From assembly GCA_947259005.1 (NCBI GenBank), contig CAMYKP010000006.1:310001-374000 (forward strand): a stretch of DNA of 64,000 bases. Direction: 5' to 3'. Source of the DNA: an uncultured Parasphingopyxis sp. Its GTDB lineage: Bacteria > Pseudomonadota > Alphaproteobacteria > Sphingomonadales > Sphingomonadaceae. A program made the translations under genes and the position numbers. The notes beneath the pieces are model-generated. The model was given only the letters and a program-made list of their open reading frames with translations, ran no database searches and was not told the origin of the DNA. Positions 52,022 through 63,060 of the stretch are shown here, piece after piece (position 1 is the first letter of the stretch; each line of letters starts with the position of its first letter).

Positions 52022-52431
52022 CTTACCCACCACCACCGTCTCTGGCAGCTTCAGATCGCTTGAATATCGCGGCGACGGTTCGACAGTTCGCTTTCAGAAC
52101 CGTCCACAATCCTATTTCCTGTCCTACAGACTTCCGCCCGTGCTAATATTCGGAGTGCATCGCTTTGCGTCGCACGCTCTTTGACTCCGTCGATCCCCTG
52201 CTGGCAGGCTGCGTCCTATTGGACACTGTCACCCTGTCTCCTGTGTCCAATAGGACGCAGCCACGACCGATCTTTGCGATCTTCACGCCCCACTTTTTCG
52301 CTCACACATGATTTCGCGTGAACCGGTGTGAAACTGTTCATTGGAATTCCGGTTTTCATGAATGAAAATGCGGCCTTACCCCCGCCCTGTGTCAACGAGT
52401 GTCAACTTGCTCGGGGCGACCAGGTCGTGGT
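52022..52431. other. 410-base intergenic region after tRNA-Asn
   Basis: No credible coding frame. It holds the perfect inverted repeat at 52207-52262, and a tandem pair of GTGTCAAC (52389-52396 and 52399-52406). It also contains a near-palindromic TTTTCATGAATGAAAAT stretch. No second copy of the tRNA 3' end was seen, so an integration relic is not demonstrated. Confidence 0.7.
52207..52262. repeat. Perfect 20-bp inverted repeat with 16-base loop
   Basis: Left arm 52207-52226 (GGCTGCGTCCTATTGGACAC) and right arm 52243-52262 are exact reverse complements. There is no T-tract on either side, so it is not a standard intrinsic terminator. It may be a MITE-like or REP-like element, or a structured RNA. 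Confidence 0.85.
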
Positions 52432-54246
52432 TCAGGCTGGAGTATCGCCCTCGTCTCCATCAAGCGGCGTGCGCGGGCTGAGCTTGTACATGGCAAGCTC
52501 GCCATAATTTTTCGCGAGCTGCACACGGCCGACATAATGGGTCCAGAATCGCTGTTCCGGTTCCAGCGCGAGAACCGCCGCAAAGGCTTCGGTGGCGTAA
52601 ACTTCACCAGTCGGCGTGACGGGTTCGATCCGCGCGGTGCGCGTTACCTCGGTCCCGAAAAAAGTGGTGCGCATCATGACAGCATCATAGCCCCGATAGA
52701 TCGGGCCGTGATGCAGGCCGATCCGCATCCCGCAATGGGCGCCCGCGGCTTCGCGCAGGACATCGGGCACATCGTTCAGCTGCCGCTGGAGCTGGGTGAC
52801 GATCTCGGCCGCATCGGTCGGTGTCGAGATCACGGCATAGATCGCATCGCCCCAGCTGTTGCGGTACAGGATCTTCTCGCCGAACTGATCGAGAACCGCC
52901 CCGGCCTTACCCAGTACCTCGGTCGCAAATACCGGCAGCGCTTCTTCGGTCAGCTTGGAAAAGCCTGCAAAATCGCCGAAAATCATGGAATGGGCGACCC
53001 GGGTCACATCTTCGGGCATGGCGATTTTGGCCGGGAAATCCAGCTGGCGGTCGATCTCGCCGGGATCGATAATATGGCTGTGATGGCCGAGCCTCTGCCA
53101 GATCGCGACATCGCTATTCGTGCCGGCCGCATTGACCCCGCTTTGTGTTTTGGCAACGGCAAGCTGGATAGCGCTGGTCCGCAGATGGCGCGCCCGCATC
53201 CGCGCAAGGCCCATCGCGACCGCCGATCCGTAATTGAACATGTTCGGATCGCCGATATAGCCCATATCGGTCGCAAAGCTGACGCTGGTTGCCCGGTCGA
53301 TGCAATGCTCGAATCGCGCGATCCAGGCTTCTCCGCCCGGACGGACGGATTGCTCGATGAAATCGTCGCGCTCAAAAGGCAAAACGACATGCAATTCGAG
53401 CCCGCGCCGCAGGATGGCCTCGGCGATCAGGATATCCGATCCGCATGCCAGCGCGCCATAGGCCGTATCGGGTGTGAGTTCGTCCAGGGCAGCCTCTATC
53501 CGCTCCGCCAGCCGCTCCTCGACCCCGGCATCGGCCACGAACATATGCCCGGTATAGACAAGCACGGGCGCCGGGCGGAGTACTTCTAGCAACGGCGCAA
53601 TCGCCTCAGCCATGTCGGGTACGACCTTGGCGATCAGCATCATCTGGCGAAAGGTCGAGGCTTTCGATCCGACGCTGGCATCGGACCAGCTTATCGCGTC
53701 CGATATCGCTGCAAAGGCTTCGCTCGACCGGCCCAGCAGCACATTGGCTTCGGCGGCCGTGGCAGTGGCATAGAAGCCCTTGGGTTTCGCGACTTCCGGG
53801 TCTTTCAATATCTTCTTGGCAAGCTCTTCTGCAGCCTCACGGTCCCCCGCCAGCAGCGCCGTCGTGGCTGCATTGATCCCCGTATAATAGCTGGGCCGGT
53901 TCTCATAGACTTCGCGGTAGGCCTTGCTGGCTTCGGCAAACAGCGCCGCGCGCTGGTCAGGCTTAGCCTTCTCCGCCAGGTCCTTTTTCAGCCGGCCCCA
54001 GAGCGCCAATATGTCGTCATCGTCGATATTGCCGAGCCCGGCCTGTTCATAATGATCGAGCGCCATTCCCGTATCGCCCATCCGGGCGAGCGCCAGCGTC
54101 GCGATATAGGCGAGCCGGGGGGTCTCTATCCCCTCCTCGCGCGCTGACATGGCGATATCATAGGCTTCGAGATTGTCGCCGCGCGACAGGGCGTCGTCGG
54201 CAAGGACGACCGGATCAGGCGTTGCGATCACCGGAGCCGCCAGCAA
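52432..54246 (-). CDS. TPR-like / nucleotide-binding-like / class III adenylate-guanylate cyclase protein
   Basis: 604 residues from TTG 54246 (start uncertain; no ATG nearby). Residues 1 to about 210 are TPR-like helices resembling the TRAFs-binding/TPR-S type. About 225-400 is an alpha/beta domain (VLVYTGHMF, GALACGSDILIAEAIL, ELHVVLPFERDD) that resembles a SLOG-type fold. About 418-595 is a class III cyclase domain. Metal Asp425 is in FGDFAGFS and the second Asp in NSWGDAIYAV. The transition-state Arg is kept in TRTARIE, but the usual Asn is Thr. There is no membrane segment. It lies 34 bases after secA on the same strand. Confidence 0.8.
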   Translation of the reverse strand: MLAAPVIATPDPVVLADDALSRGDNLEAYDIAMSAREEGIETPRLAYIATLALARMGDTGMALDHYEQAGLGNIDDDDILALWGRLKKDLAEKAKPDQRAALFAEASKAYREVYENRPSYYTGINAATTALLAGDREAAEELAKKILKDPEVAKPKGFYATATAAEANVLLGRSSEAFAAISDAISWSDASVGSKASTFRQMMLIAKVVPDMAEAIAPLLEVLRPAPVLVYTGHMFVADAGVEERLAERIEAALDELTPDTAYGALACGSDILIAEAILRRGLELHVVLPFERDDFIEQSVRPGGEAWIARFEHCIDRATSVSFATDMGYIGDPNMFNYGSAVAMGLARMRARHLRTSAIQLAVAKTQSGVNAAGTNSDVAIWQRLGHHSHIIDPGEIDRQLDFPAKIAMPEDVTRVAHSMIFGDFAGFSKLTEEALPVFATEVLGKAGAVLDQFGEKILYRNSWGDAIYAVISTPTDAAEIVTQLQRQLNDVPDVLREAAGAHCGMRIGLHHGPIYRGYDAVMMRTTFFGTEVTRTARIEPVTPTGEVYATEAFAAVLALEPEQRFWTHYVGRVQLAKNYGELAMYKLSPRTPLDGDEGDTPA

Positions 54247-54280
54247 GCCGGCAGAACCGATGAACGGACGGCCACAGCGC

Positions 54281-57022
54281 TTATTTCAGCGCTCCATGGC
54301 AATGCTTGTACTTGCGGCCCGACCCGCAGGGGCAAGGCGCGTTGCGGCTGACATTGCCTTCCCAGTCCTTGGGGTCTCCAGCAACCATTTCGTCAAGACG
54401 CGGTGCGCCCGACTGGCGAGGCGGGAGTTTGGCCGTGACCAGTCCAAGATCGCCCGCATCGATATCCGCACTGTCATCCTCACCCGTCAGCGGATCGATA
54501 TGGGTGGTTATGAAGTCCGGCAGATCGGGCAAAGGCGGCGGCGCAGCCCGGGTGAAGGTTGCAAAGGCCAGCGTCTTGGTGACTTCCTCGCGGATGTTCA
54601 CGAGCATCTGCTGGAACATGGAAAAGGCTTCGCGCTTATATTCGTCGATCGGCTTCTTCTGCGCATAGGAGCGAAGATTGACGACCTGGCGGAGCGCATC
54701 GAGCGTCGAAAGATGCTCTTTCCACTGCACGTCCAGATTCTGGAGCAGGATACTTTTCTCGACACCCACCCAATCCTCGGCCGGAATATCTTTCGATTTT
54801 TCCGCGACCTGACGGTCGGCCAGTTCAAGCAGCCGTTCTTCGATGAGATCGGGCGCGACTTCGTCTTCCTTCATCCACGCGTCGATCGGCGGCTGGAGAC
54901 CGAACAGCGCATCCACTTCGCGCTTGAGACCCTCGACATCCCATTGCTCGGGATAGGTTCCGTGCGGGCAATGATCGGCGACGACGCCATTGACCGTTTC
55001 CTGCCGCATGTCGACGACGATATCGTCGACCTGTTCAGCGTCCATGATATCGCCGCGCTGCTCATAAATCACCTTGCGCTGATCATTCATCACATCGTCA
55101 TATTCGACGACCTGTTTGCGGATATCGTAATTGCGCGCTTCGACCTTTTTCTGCGCCGTCTCGATAGCCTTGGCCACCCAGGGACTGACGATCGCCTCAC
55201 CCTCTTCCAGATTACTGCGGACCATTTTGGCAAACATGGTCTGCGGCCCGAAGATACGCAGCAAATCATCGTCGAGCGAGAGATAGAAACGGCTAAGACC
55301 CGGATCGCCCTGACGGCCCGAACGTCCACGCAGCTGATTATCGATCCGCCGGCTTTCATGTCGCTCGGTTGCGAGAACGAACAGGCCGCCAGCCGCCTTC
55401 ACTTTTTCCTTTTCTTCGGCAACTTCGGCGGTGATCCGCTCGATTGCCTTATCGCGCTCGGGGCCGTCTTCCATGTCTGCAAGTTCAGCCTCGATCCGGA
55501 ATTCCAGATTGCCGCCGAGCTGGATATCCGTGCCGCGACCGGCCATGTTGGTGGCGATCGTCACCGCGCCGAGCCGACCGGCCTGCGCCACGATATGCGC
55601 TTCGCGCTCATGGTGCCGGGCATTGAGCACTGCGTGCTCGACCTTTTCCTTGTTCAGGAATTCGGAAAGCAGCTCTGATTTCTCGATAGAGACGGTGCCG
55701 ACAAGTACCGGCTGACCGCGCTCGCTGGCTTCCTTGATCGCCTTGGCGATGGCGGCAAACTTGTCCATTTCGTCTTTGTAGAATTCATCGACATCATCGA
55801 TCCGCTGGATCGGCTTGTTGGTCGTGATCGTTGTCACGTTCATCTTGTAGATGTCGAAAAATTCGGGCGCTTCAGTGAGCGCCGTACCCGTCATGCCCGC
55901 CAGTTTGGGATACATGCGGAAATAATTCTGGAAAGTGATCGACGCCAGGGTCTGGTTTTCCGGTTTGATCGGCACCCCTTCCTTGGCTTCGACGGCCTGA
56001 TGCAGGCCGTCCGACCAGCGGCGGCCATCCATCATGCGGCCGGTAAACTCGTCGATAATCACAACCTCGTCATTCTTGACGAGATATTCCTTGTCACGCC
56101 GCTGCAGCGTATTTGCGCGCAATGCCTGCTGGAGGTGATGCACGACCTGCGTATTTTCATAATCGTAGAGATTGGCGCCCTCGAGCAGCCCGGCCTCTTC
56201 CAGCAGGCGCTCAGCCCGCTCGGTGCCATCTTCCGTCAAGGTAACGGAGCGCTGTTTCTCATCGAGCTCGTAATCATCCTCGGTTAATTGCTTCACAACC
56301 GCATCAACGCCCATATAGAGCTCTGACTTGTCTTCGGTCGGGCCGGAAATGATGAGCGGGGTACGGGCTTCGTCGATCAGGATCGAATCCACCTCATCGA
56401 CAATCGCAAAATTGAACGGCCGATGGACCATCTGCGCCCGCGAATATTTCATATTGTCGCGCAGATAATCAAAGCCGAACTCATTGTTCGTGCCATAAGT
56501 AATATCCGCGGCATAGGCGGCGCGGCGCTGATCTTCAGGCAGATTCGGCACGATAACGCCGACTTCCATCCCGAGGAAACGATAGACCTGACCCATCCAT
56601 TCGGCATCGCGGCTGGCCAGATAGTCATTGACCGTAACGACATGAACGCCCTTGCCCTCAAGCGCGTTTAGGTAAACCGGTAGGGTCGCAACCAGCGTCT
56701 TGCCTTCGCCCGTTGCCATCTCGGCAATTTCACCGCGATGAAGCACGATTCCGCCGAGCATCTGCACATCATAATGGCGCTGGCCGAGCGTCCGCATGGC
56801 CGCTTCGCGAACCGTTGCAAAGGCTTCGGGCAGGATATCGTCCAGCGTTTCGCCACTGGTCAGCCGTTCGCGCAATTTTGGCGTCTGCGCCTTGAGCTGA
56901 TCATCGCTCAGCGCCTGAATTTCAGGCTCCAGCGCACTGATCTCCTGAACAATCTTGTCGAGCTTTTTGAGATACCGATCGTTGCTTGATCCGAATATCG
57001 ATTTGGCAATGCCGCCAAACAT
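54281..57022 (-). CDS. secA: Preprotein translocase ATPase SecA
   Basis: 913 residues. NBD1 Walker A-type motif [29 protein letters not shown], preprotein cross-linking domain and NBD2 with [14 protein letters not shown] and [20 protein letters not shown]. The C-terminal zinc-binding tail [17 protein letters not shown] binds SecB. It drives protein export through SecYEG. Divergent from argJ with a 150-base gap that contains a TATAAT at about 57157. Confidence 0.98.
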   Translation of the reverse strand: MFGGIAKSIFGSSNDRYLKKLDKIVQEISALEPEIQALSDDQLKAQTPKLRERLTSGETLDDILPEAFATVREAAMRTLGQRHYDVQMLGGIVLHRGEIAEMATGEGKTLVATLPVYLNALEGKGVHVVTVNDYLASRDAEWMGQVYRFLGMEVGVIVPNLPEDQRRAAYAADITYGTNNEFGFDYLRDNMKYSRAQMVHRPFNFAIVDEVDSILIDEARTPLIISGPTEDKSELYMGVDAVVKQLTEDDYELDEKQRSVTLTEDGTERAERLLEEAGLLEGANLYDYENTQVVHHLQQALRANTLQRRDKEYLVKNDEVVIIDEFTGRMMDGRRWSDGLHQAVEAKEGVPIKPENQTLASITFQNYFRMYPKLAGMTGTALTEAPEFFDIYKMNVTTITTNKPIQRIDDVDEFYKDEMDKFAAIAKAIKEASERGQPVLVGTVSIEKSELLSEFLNKEKVEHAVLNARHHEREAHIVAQAGRLGAVTIATNMAGRGTDIQLGGNLEFRIEAELADMEDGPERDKAIERITAEVAEEKEKVKAAGGLFVLATERHESRRIDNQLRGRSGRQGDPGLSRFYLSLDDDLLRIFGPQTMFAKMVRSNLEEGEAIVSPWVAKAIETAQKKVEARNYDIRKQVVEYDDVMNDQRKVIYEQRGDIMDAEQVDDIVVDMRQETVNGVVADHCPHGTYPEQWDVEGLKREVDALFGLQPPIDAWMKEDEVAPDLIEERLLELADRQVAEKSKDIPAEDWVGVEKSILLQNLDVQWKEHLSTLDALRQVVNLRSYAQKKPIDEYKREAFSMFQQMLVNIREEVTKTLAFATFTRAAPPPLPDLPDFITTHIDPLTGEDDSADIDAGDLGLVTAKLPPRQSGAPRLDEMVAGDPKDWEGNVSRNAPCPCGSGRKYKHCHGALK

Positions 57023-57172
57023 GGGCGTTCCTGACGTTTATTGTGTTGGGCAGGCCATCGAAAATGACCCGAAATCCCCGAAAATCCTAGGCGCGCGATG
57101 TAGGGATGAGGAGGTGGATAGTCAATTGGAGGATGAGCCGTTAAGGCGGACAGGTATAATGGATTTCATACT

Positions 57173-58402
57173 ATGATCACCGACAAATCACCGCTCGCAC
57201 CCGCTGAATTCGCCACGTTGGGCACAGTCGGCGGCACTCAACCAAGGGTATCGCGCGCGCACTACAAGCAATGGGATCGTTGCGACTTGACCTTTGTCGA
57301 GCTTGGCGAGGGAACAACCGCCGCAGGCGTCACCACGCAATCTCGTTGTCCTTCGCCTGAAGTCGAATGGTGCCGCGATGCGATGACGCATGGCAAGGCC
57401 CGGGCACTCATCGTCAATGCCGGCAACGCCAACGCTTTTACCGGCAATCGCGGTCGCGCGGCTGTGGAGGCAATTGCAGCGAAGGTTTCTGGGCATCTGG
57501 GATGTGAGCCGCACGAGGTGTTTATCGCTTCGACGGGGGTGATTGGGGAGCCCCTCCCCATCGACAAGGCGGAAGCCGGTCTGGAAGCAGCATTCTCAGC
57601 GCCCGAAGCCAGCTGGGAGGACGCAGCGCTCGCCATCGGCACGACGGATACCTTTCCGAAAGGCGCAACAGCGAGTGCGGTGATTGGCGATACGACCGTT
57701 CAGATCAGTGGGATCGTCAAAGGGTCCGGCATGATCGCACCCGATATGGCGACGATGCTCGGCTTTATTTTTACCGATGCCGCAATTGATGCCGGGTTCC
57801 TGCAAGAGATGCTGAGCCGCGTGACCGCCAAAACTTTCAACTGCATCACGGTGGATAGCGACACCTCGACATCCGATACGGTGCTGGTGTTTGCGACGGG
57901 CAAGGCTGGAAACGTACCCATCACCTCCTTTGATGATGCGGGCGCCGATGCGTTTGCGGCCGCGCTGGAGCAGGTGTGCCTCGACCTGGCCCAACTCGTG
58001 GTTCGCGATGGCGAAGGCGCGAGCAAATTTATCGAGATCACGGTCCAAGGTGCCGAAAGCGACGAAAGTGCACGGCGCATCGGCCTGTCCGTCGCCAACT
58101 CCCCGCTCGTCAAAACTGCCGTTGCGGGCGAGGATGCCAATTGGGGCCGGGTCGTGATGGCCGTGGGCAAGGCCGGGGAACCGGCAGATCGCGACCGGCT
58201 GTCCATCCGTTTCGGCGCAACGCAGGTCGCAAAGGACGGGCTGGCGGTTGAGGGCTATGACGAAGCACCCGTTGCGGCGCATCTAAAAGGCGCTGAAATC
58301 GAAATCGGTGTCGATCTGGGCATCGGAAACGGCCGCGCAACGGTTTGGACCTGCGACCTCACCCATGGCTATATTTCGATCAACGCCGATTATCGCACAT
58401 GA
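57173..58402 (+). CDS. argJ: Bifunctional ornithine acetyltransferase / N-acetylglutamate synthase ArgJ
   Basis: 409 residues. The autocleavage site is before Thr in KGSGMIAPDMATMLGFI. IVNAGNANAFTGNRG and NCITVDSDTSTSDT are family blocks, and the end NGRATVWTCDLTHGYISINADYRT is diagnostic. It transfers acetyl from N-acetylornithine to glutamate in the cyclic arginine pathway. The stop overlaps the IMPase start (ATGA). Confidence 0.96.
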   Translation: MITDKSPLAPAEFATLGTVGGTQPRVSRAHYKQWDRCDLTFVELGEGTTAAGVTTQSRCPSPEVEWCRDAMTHGKARALIVNAGNANAFTGNRGRAAVEAIAAKVSGHLGCEPHEVFIASTGVIGEPLPIDKAEAGLEAAFSAPEASWEDAALAIGTTDTFPKGATASAVIGDTTVQISGIVKGSGMIAPDMATMLGFIFTDAAIDAGFLQEMLSRVTAKTFNCITVDSDTSTSDTVLVFATGKAGNVPITSFDDAGADAFAAALEQVCLDLAQLVVRDGEGASKFIEITVQGAESDESARRIGLSVANSPLVKTAVAGEDANWGRVVMAVGKAGEPADRDRLSIRFGATQVAKDGLAVEGYDEAPVAAHLKGAEIEIGVDLGIGNGRATVWTCDLTHGYISINADYRT

Positions 58403-59199
58403 CATTCCACCCGCTGTCAAATGCTGTCGAAGCGCTCATGCGCAGCGTTGCGAGCGAGATCATAATGCCCCGATTCCAGGCGCTCGCCACGCATGAAATA
58501 TCCGAAAAATCGCCGGGCGAAATCGTCACCATCGCCGATCAGGAGAGCGAAGACCGGCTGAGCGAGGGCTTGGCAGGCCTGCTCCCTGAGGCCCGCATCG
58601 TCGGTGAGGAAGCGTCCGAAGTCGATCCGGCTCTGCTCGATATGGTCAATAGCGGAGAGGTCTGGCTCATCGATCCGGTCGACGGGACGACCAATTTTTC
58701 AGAAGGCAAAACGCCGTTCGCCATCATGATCTGTCTGCTGGGCGATGGCGACCCGGTCGCGAGTTGGCTGCTCGATCCGGTCAGTGGCCGCCTGTGCCAT
58801 GCCTATCGCGGCCATGGTGCCTATATCGATGGCGAGAAGGTTATGGCGAAGCCGAGCGGTTCCGACCTGCCGGTCGCGGCTTTCGGCATGCATTTCATGA
58901 CACCCGAAAAGCGCATGCGGATCGAGAAACAATCCGCCGACCATTTCACGGTCGTGCCCATCCCGCGCTGTGCGGGCGAGCAATATCCCCGTCTCGTTAC
59001 GGGTGAAAACGATATTTCGCTGTTTGAACGGACATTGCCCTGGGATCATGCCCCGGGATCGCTCCTGCTGGACGAAGCTGGCGGCAAGACGGCGCGGCCG
59101 GACGGGACGCCTTACAGGCCGGGTGATCGGCGGCCGGGATTGCTCTCGGCCGCCACACCGCAGCTATGGGATCAGGCTGCAGAAATTCTGTTCGGCTAG
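58399..59199 (+). CDS. Inositol monophosphatase family phosphatase
   Basis: 266 residues. Mg-binding motifs are VGEEASE, DPVDGTTNF and WDHAPGSLLLDEAGG, the complete set for a lithium-sensitive phosphatase. Translation is coupled to argJ by ATGA. Substrates in this family include inositol phosphates, fructose-1,6-bisphosphate, histidinol phosphate and 3'-phosphoadenosine 5'-phosphate; which applies here cannot be read from the sequence. Confidence 0.92.
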   Translation: MTFHPLSNAVEALMRSVASEIIMPRFQALATHEISEKSPGEIVTIADQESEDRLSEGLAGLLPEARIVGEEASEVDPALLDMVNSGEVWLIDPVDGTTNFSEGKTPFAIMICLLGDGDPVASWLLDPVSGRLCHAYRGHGAYIDGEKVMAKPSGSDLPVAAFGMHFMTPEKRMRIEKQSADHFTVVPIPRCAGEQYPRLVTGENDISLFERTLPWDHAPGSLLLDEAGGKTARPDGTPYRPGDRRPGLLSAATPQLWDQAAEILFG

Positions 59200-59200
59200 A

Positions 59201-59524
59201 TTAAGCGACTGCGCTTTCGATCCACTGCTTCAACTGCATCTTGGGAGCCGCACCAACCTTTTCGGCGTGCTTTTGCCCGCCCTTGAAAATCAGCATGGTC
59301 GGAATACTGCGAACGCCGTATTTCGCTGCAAATTCAGGATTCTCGTCGATATTGACCTTGGCGATGGTAACCTGCCCGGCCATTTCATCCGACAATTCTT
59401 CGAGAGACGGGCCGATCATCTTGCAGGGGCCGCACCATTCAGCCCAGAAATCGACGAGGACGGGGCCCTCTGCGTTGAGCACATCTTGTTCAAAACTGCC
59501 GTCGGTAACTGGCTTGGTTGCCAT
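59201..59524 (-). CDS. trxA: Thioredoxin
   Basis: 107 residues. Active site AEWCGPCK (Cys31, Cys34), buried Asp in VLVDFWAEW and cis-Pro in [11 protein letters not shown] are all present. It is a general disulfide reductase. AAGGAG precedes ATG 59524 in the minus-strand gap after addA. The longer frame to 59581 overlaps the end of addA. It completes the minus-strand block addB-addA-trxA. Confidence 0.97.
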   Translation of the reverse strand: MATKPVTDGSFEQDVLNAEGPVLVDFWAEWCGPCKMIGPSLEELSDEMAGQVTIAKVNIDENPEFAAKYGVRSIPTMLIFKGGQKHAEKVGAAPKMQLKQWIESAVA

Positions 59525-59577
59525 GATATTAATCTCCTTGTCGGTTAAGGCCCATGTAGAGTGCGCCCTGCTCCGGC

Positions 59578-62500
59578 TCAACCATCTGGCGACAAACTTT
59601 GCTCTGCATCGGACAAGCCGGGCTTGTTCGCAGCTATTTGCTGGTCCGATAGCAGGATCAGCCTCGGACCGGCGGTATAAAGCAGGCTCGCTTCGATCCG
59701 GCGATCGGGAAAAATCACGGCCAGCGCCGCTGCATAGGCCGCCATCTGCCTCAAATGGCCTTCGGGGATTCTATCCGGCCCGTTCGGCGCGCGCCGACCG
59801 GTCTTGAAATCGACGACGCGCACGACATCCTCGCCGAACAGCAGGCGATCGACGGTCCCTGAAACGACGACCGTATCCACGATTGCAGCGATGGGCGCTT
59901 CCGCGAGAGAACCCGGTGCGAAAACCGGTGCGAAATCGGGGTCTTCGATAATCGCCAGCGCAGCGTCAGCCAGTTCGGTGCGCTGCCCGGCATCGTCGAC
60001 CCCCGCCGATTTTTCGAGCCAGGACAAGGCGGCATCCCTTCGTTTGCCCGGAGCAACGTCGGGCAAGCGTTCGAAAAGGCTGTGCAGCAGCAGGCCGCGT
60101 TCGGCCGCTGCCTGCATTTCCGCATCAGGCGGCGGATCGGCAACGGTGTCGGCGCCAAGCGAGGATGGCGCAAGGGGCCGCGGCGGTCGTTCCTCCTGCG
60201 GCGCGCCCTGATCCAGCCAGGCGGGTTTTTCGAGGATCGGAGGAACCGAGCGCCGGGAAGCTGCAGTCTGTCTCGACGCCTCAGCCGGAACTGAGCCTTC
60301 GAAAGTGCGAAGGGCCGGCCAAATCGCGTCTTCCTGCCAGTCTCCGTCGAATCCCTCAAGCGCCTGTTCCACGGCGCTATACCAGCTTTCCTGGGGTGCG
60401 CCGTCCTTGTAGCGGGGGCCCAATGAGCCGCCGATCACCAGATGCTCCTCGGCACGCGTCAGTGCCACATAGAGCAATCGCCAATGCTCCTCGCGATCCG
60501 CGCGTTTCTGCCGTTCAACGGCATCGCCCAGCAAATCGACCTGCTCATCCTTGCGCGGATAGGGCAGTGGAATATCGGGCCGGTTATCATCGACGCTGAA
60601 ATCAACGGTTTTGCTGCGGGCCAGATCGGGGTCGAATGTTGCATCGGCAAGGAAGACGAGCGGTGCCTGCAAGCCTTTTGCACCATGGACGGTCATCACG
60701 CGGACAGCATCAAGAGGCGCAGCCGGATCGCGCTTGATTTCGGCATCGCCGCGATCGAACCAGTCGAGGAAATGCTGGAGCGAGGGCGGGTTTTCGCTCT
60801 CGAACAGAAGTGCCGCATTGAGCAATTCCTCGATCGGATCCCGGGCCTCTTCACCAAGCCGGGCGAGCAGCTTCTTGCGTCCCTGAAGCGGGCCGGACAG
60901 GATGGATTCGAGGAGTTGGTACGGGGTGACGAAATCGGCCTGGTCGAGGATCTCGTTAACGGCCATCGCCGTATGTGTGGCAGCCGCATCGCCTGTCGCA
61001 GCTTTGTCCCGTAATAGACTCCAAAGACTGTTTTTTCTGTCTTTCGCGAGCATATATAGCTGGTCCTGAGACCAATCGATCAAAGGTGAGACCAGAAGGT
61101 TCGCGAAATTGAGATCGTCTTCGGGTTGAAGCGCGAAGCGCAAAGCGGAGAGCAGATCCTGAATCGCCAATGGATCGGTGAGCATCAGCCGATCGACACC
61201 CGCCACTGGCACATTTTCCTCATGCAATCGCGCGACAAGCAGCGAGGCCAGTTCGCCGCGGCTTCGCACTAGTATCAATACATCTTCGGGGCGCAGCGCC
61301 CTTCCCTTGCTGGCTACCCAAAGCTGGTCCGGTCCGTCAGCAATCCAGCTTTTGACCTGTTTTGCCAGATTCCGCGCCATGGCAAGCTTGGCATCGGCGA
61401 GCCAGGATTCTTCACCCGGATCGGTATCGCCCGTCTCTTCACCGCGTACCGGTTTTAACAATGTGACCCGGCCCGGACGCCCGGCATGCGCGCTGCTATG
61501 CCGCCTGAGCGCTCCCGGAAGGCCGATTGCTTCGCCGCCCACGCCCTCCATCACCGCATCGACGAGTTCCAGTATCGCGGGAGAGGACCGGTAGCTCTGA
61601 ATGAGGCTGAGGTCGCGCAATTCCCGTTCCCGGGCGGCGATATGGGCAGAGAACGCCTGTTTCGCGTCTTCAAAAGCCTGTGGATTGGTGCCCTGAAAGC
61701 CGAAAATAGCCTGTTTGAAATCGCCCACAGCAAAAATCGTGCGATGGACATGATCGCCGCTATCCGGGTCGGTTTCGAAAAACTCCCCGCTCAGCGCTTC
61801 GATGATCGACCATTGTTTAACATTGGTGTCCTGCGCTTCATCAACCAATATATGATCGATCGACTGGTCGAGTTTGTAGCGCACCCAATCGCCAATCCCC
61901 TCCTGATTCAGGAGATATCGGGTCAGGCGGATCATATCGTTGAAATCGAGCGCACCGACGCGGCGCTTGGCGATTGCATAGTCCTCGGCGAAATGACGGC
62001 CGGCCCGCAATGCCGCAGCAGCGAACCCGGCGAATTCCGCCTTGATCCTCAGCGCCAGCAAGCCTGTGACACAGGCATCCAATTCCATGCAAATTTCCGC
62101 ATAACTCGGCTCCGCATCGATCTGTTTCGCGCTGAACTTGCGAAAATCGCCTACCTTTGTCACCCATACACCCCGCAAATCCGCCAGTCGTTGAGCACGC
62201 TCCCCAGGCCCAGCCGCCGCCCACTCAGCAATCAGATCGGCATTGGCGAGACCCGTTTTCGCAGCCCAGGCGATATTGGCTTTGGCGACGCGGCGCAGGG
62301 CCAGCATGTCGAATTCACCGTCCGTGCAAGCCTCGACAATCGTGGCATCGACATCGCCCAACGGCACCTCGAGTCTGTCTTTCAGCTTGTCAGAAATCAG
62401 TTCCGGCGGGCCGAGACCCATCATCGCTTCCAGATTATGCGCGCACCGCTGCAGAAAGCCTTCGGCACCTTCCTCGCCCAATCGCCGGCTCAGTTGCTGG

Positions 62501-63060
62501 ACGTCGGCGATCATTCCATTGTCGCCCCGTTCCTCGGCCGCGACCAGCATCGCCGCCAGGGTTTCGCGCATGAGCAGCGATTGCTCGCGTCCCTCGATCG
62601 GCCGGAAGCCTGGCACGATCCGCGCTTCGGCCGGAAAAGCGGCAAGCAGGCTTTGCGCAAAGGCGTGGATCGTCTGGATGCGAAGGCCGCCGCCCGTAGC
62701 ATCGAGAACACGGGCGAACAGTTTGCGCGCTTCGGCGACCGCCGCCGGATCATGCGCTTCGCCCAGCGCCAACAGCTCGGCCGCCAGAAGCGGCCCCTTC
62801 AGCCGCACCCAATGGGCGAGCCGCGCATGGATACGGTCCGCCATCTCCGCGGCTCCGGCCTTGGTAAAGGTAAGGCACAGGATCGAGGCGGGATCGACAC
62901 CGGACAGCAGCAACCGCATCACCCGGGCGGTCAGCACCTGCGTCTTTCCGGTTCCCGCCGATGCCGACAGCCAGGCAAGCGCACCGGGATCGGAGGCTTC
63001 GCGCTGTTCGCCGGTCAGGGCGTAGAGAGGGCTGAGACGCTTACCCATCACCGCGACCAT
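59578..63060 (-). CDS. addA: Double-strand break repair helicase-nuclease AddA
   Basis: 1160 residues. UvrD/Rep-type helicase: Walker [13 protein letters not shown] near the N terminus, [20 protein letters not shown] ([13 protein letters not shown]), QAIFGFQG, and motif [13 protein letters not shown]. The C-terminal RecB-like nuclease has [12 protein letters not shown] and the catalytic VVDFKTGRR. With AddB it resects DNA ends for RecA. AGGA lies 5 bases before ATG 63060, which overlaps the end of addB; ATG 63048 is an alternative. Confidence 0.96.
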   Translation of the reverse strand: MVAVMGKRLSPLYALTGEQREASDPGALAWLSASAGTGKTQVLTARVMRLLLSGVDPASILCLTFTKAGAAEMADRIHARLAHWVRLKGPLLAAELLALGEAHDPAAVAEARKLFARVLDATGGGLRIQTIHAFAQSLLAAFPAEARIVPGFRPIEGREQSLLMRETLAAMLVAAEERGDNGMIADVQQLSRRLGEEGAEGFLQRCAHNLEAMMGLGPPELISDKLKDRLEVPLGDVDATIVEACTDGEFDMLALRRVAKANIAWAAKTGLANADLIAEWAAAGPGERAQRLADLRGVWVTKVGDFRKFSAKQIDAEPSYAEICMELDACVTGLLALRIKAEFAGFAAAALRAGRHFAEDYAIAKRRVGALDFNDMIRLTRYLLNQEGIGDWVRYKLDQSIDHILVDEAQDTNVKQWSIIEALSGEFFETDPDSGDHVHRTIFAVGDFKQAIFGFQGTNPQAFEDAKQAFSAHIAARERELRDLSLIQSYRSSPAILELVDAVMEGVGGEAIGLPGALRRHSSAHAGRPGRVTLLKPVRGEETGDTDPGEESWLADAKLAMARNLAKQVKSWIADGPDQLWVASKGRALRPEDVLILVRSRGELASLLVARLHEENVPVAGVDRLMLTDPLAIQDLLSALRFALQPEDDLNFANLLVSPLIDWSQDQLYMLAKDRKNSLWSLLRDKAATGDAAATHTAMAVNEILDQADFVTPYQLLESILSGPLQGRKKLLARLGEEARDPIEELLNAALLFESENPPSLQHFLDWFDRGDAEIKRDPAAPLDAVRVMTVHGAKGLQAPLVFLADATFDPDLARSKTVDFSVDDNRPDIPLPYPRKDEQVDLLGDAVERQKRADREEHWRLLYVALTRAEEHLVIGGSLGPRYKDGAPQESWYSAVEQALEGFDGDWQEDAIWPALRTFEGSVPAEASRQTAASRRSVPPILEKPAWLDQGAPQEERPPRPLAPSSLGADTVADPPPDAEMQAAAERGLLLHSLFERLPDVAPGKRRDAALSWLEKSAGVDDAGQRTELADAALAIIEDPDFAPVFAPGSLAEAPIAAIVDTVVVSGTVDRLLFGEDVVRVVDFKTGRRAPNGPDRIPEGHLRQMAAYAAALAVIFPDRRIEASLLYTAGPRLILLSDQQIAANKPGLSDAEQSLSPDG

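Noticed and set aside
51961-52146. 61-residue open frame starting within tRNA-Asn
   Set aside because: It begins inside a perfect tRNA cloverleaf and has no ribosome site.
52022-52431. tRNA-associated genomic island or prophage attachment site
   Set aside because: No duplicate of the tRNA 3' end, no integrase gene and no cargo; only the hairpin is unusual.
54173-55678. 501-codon open frame antisense to secA
   Set aside because: It overlaps the SecA motifs completely and is a compositional artefact.
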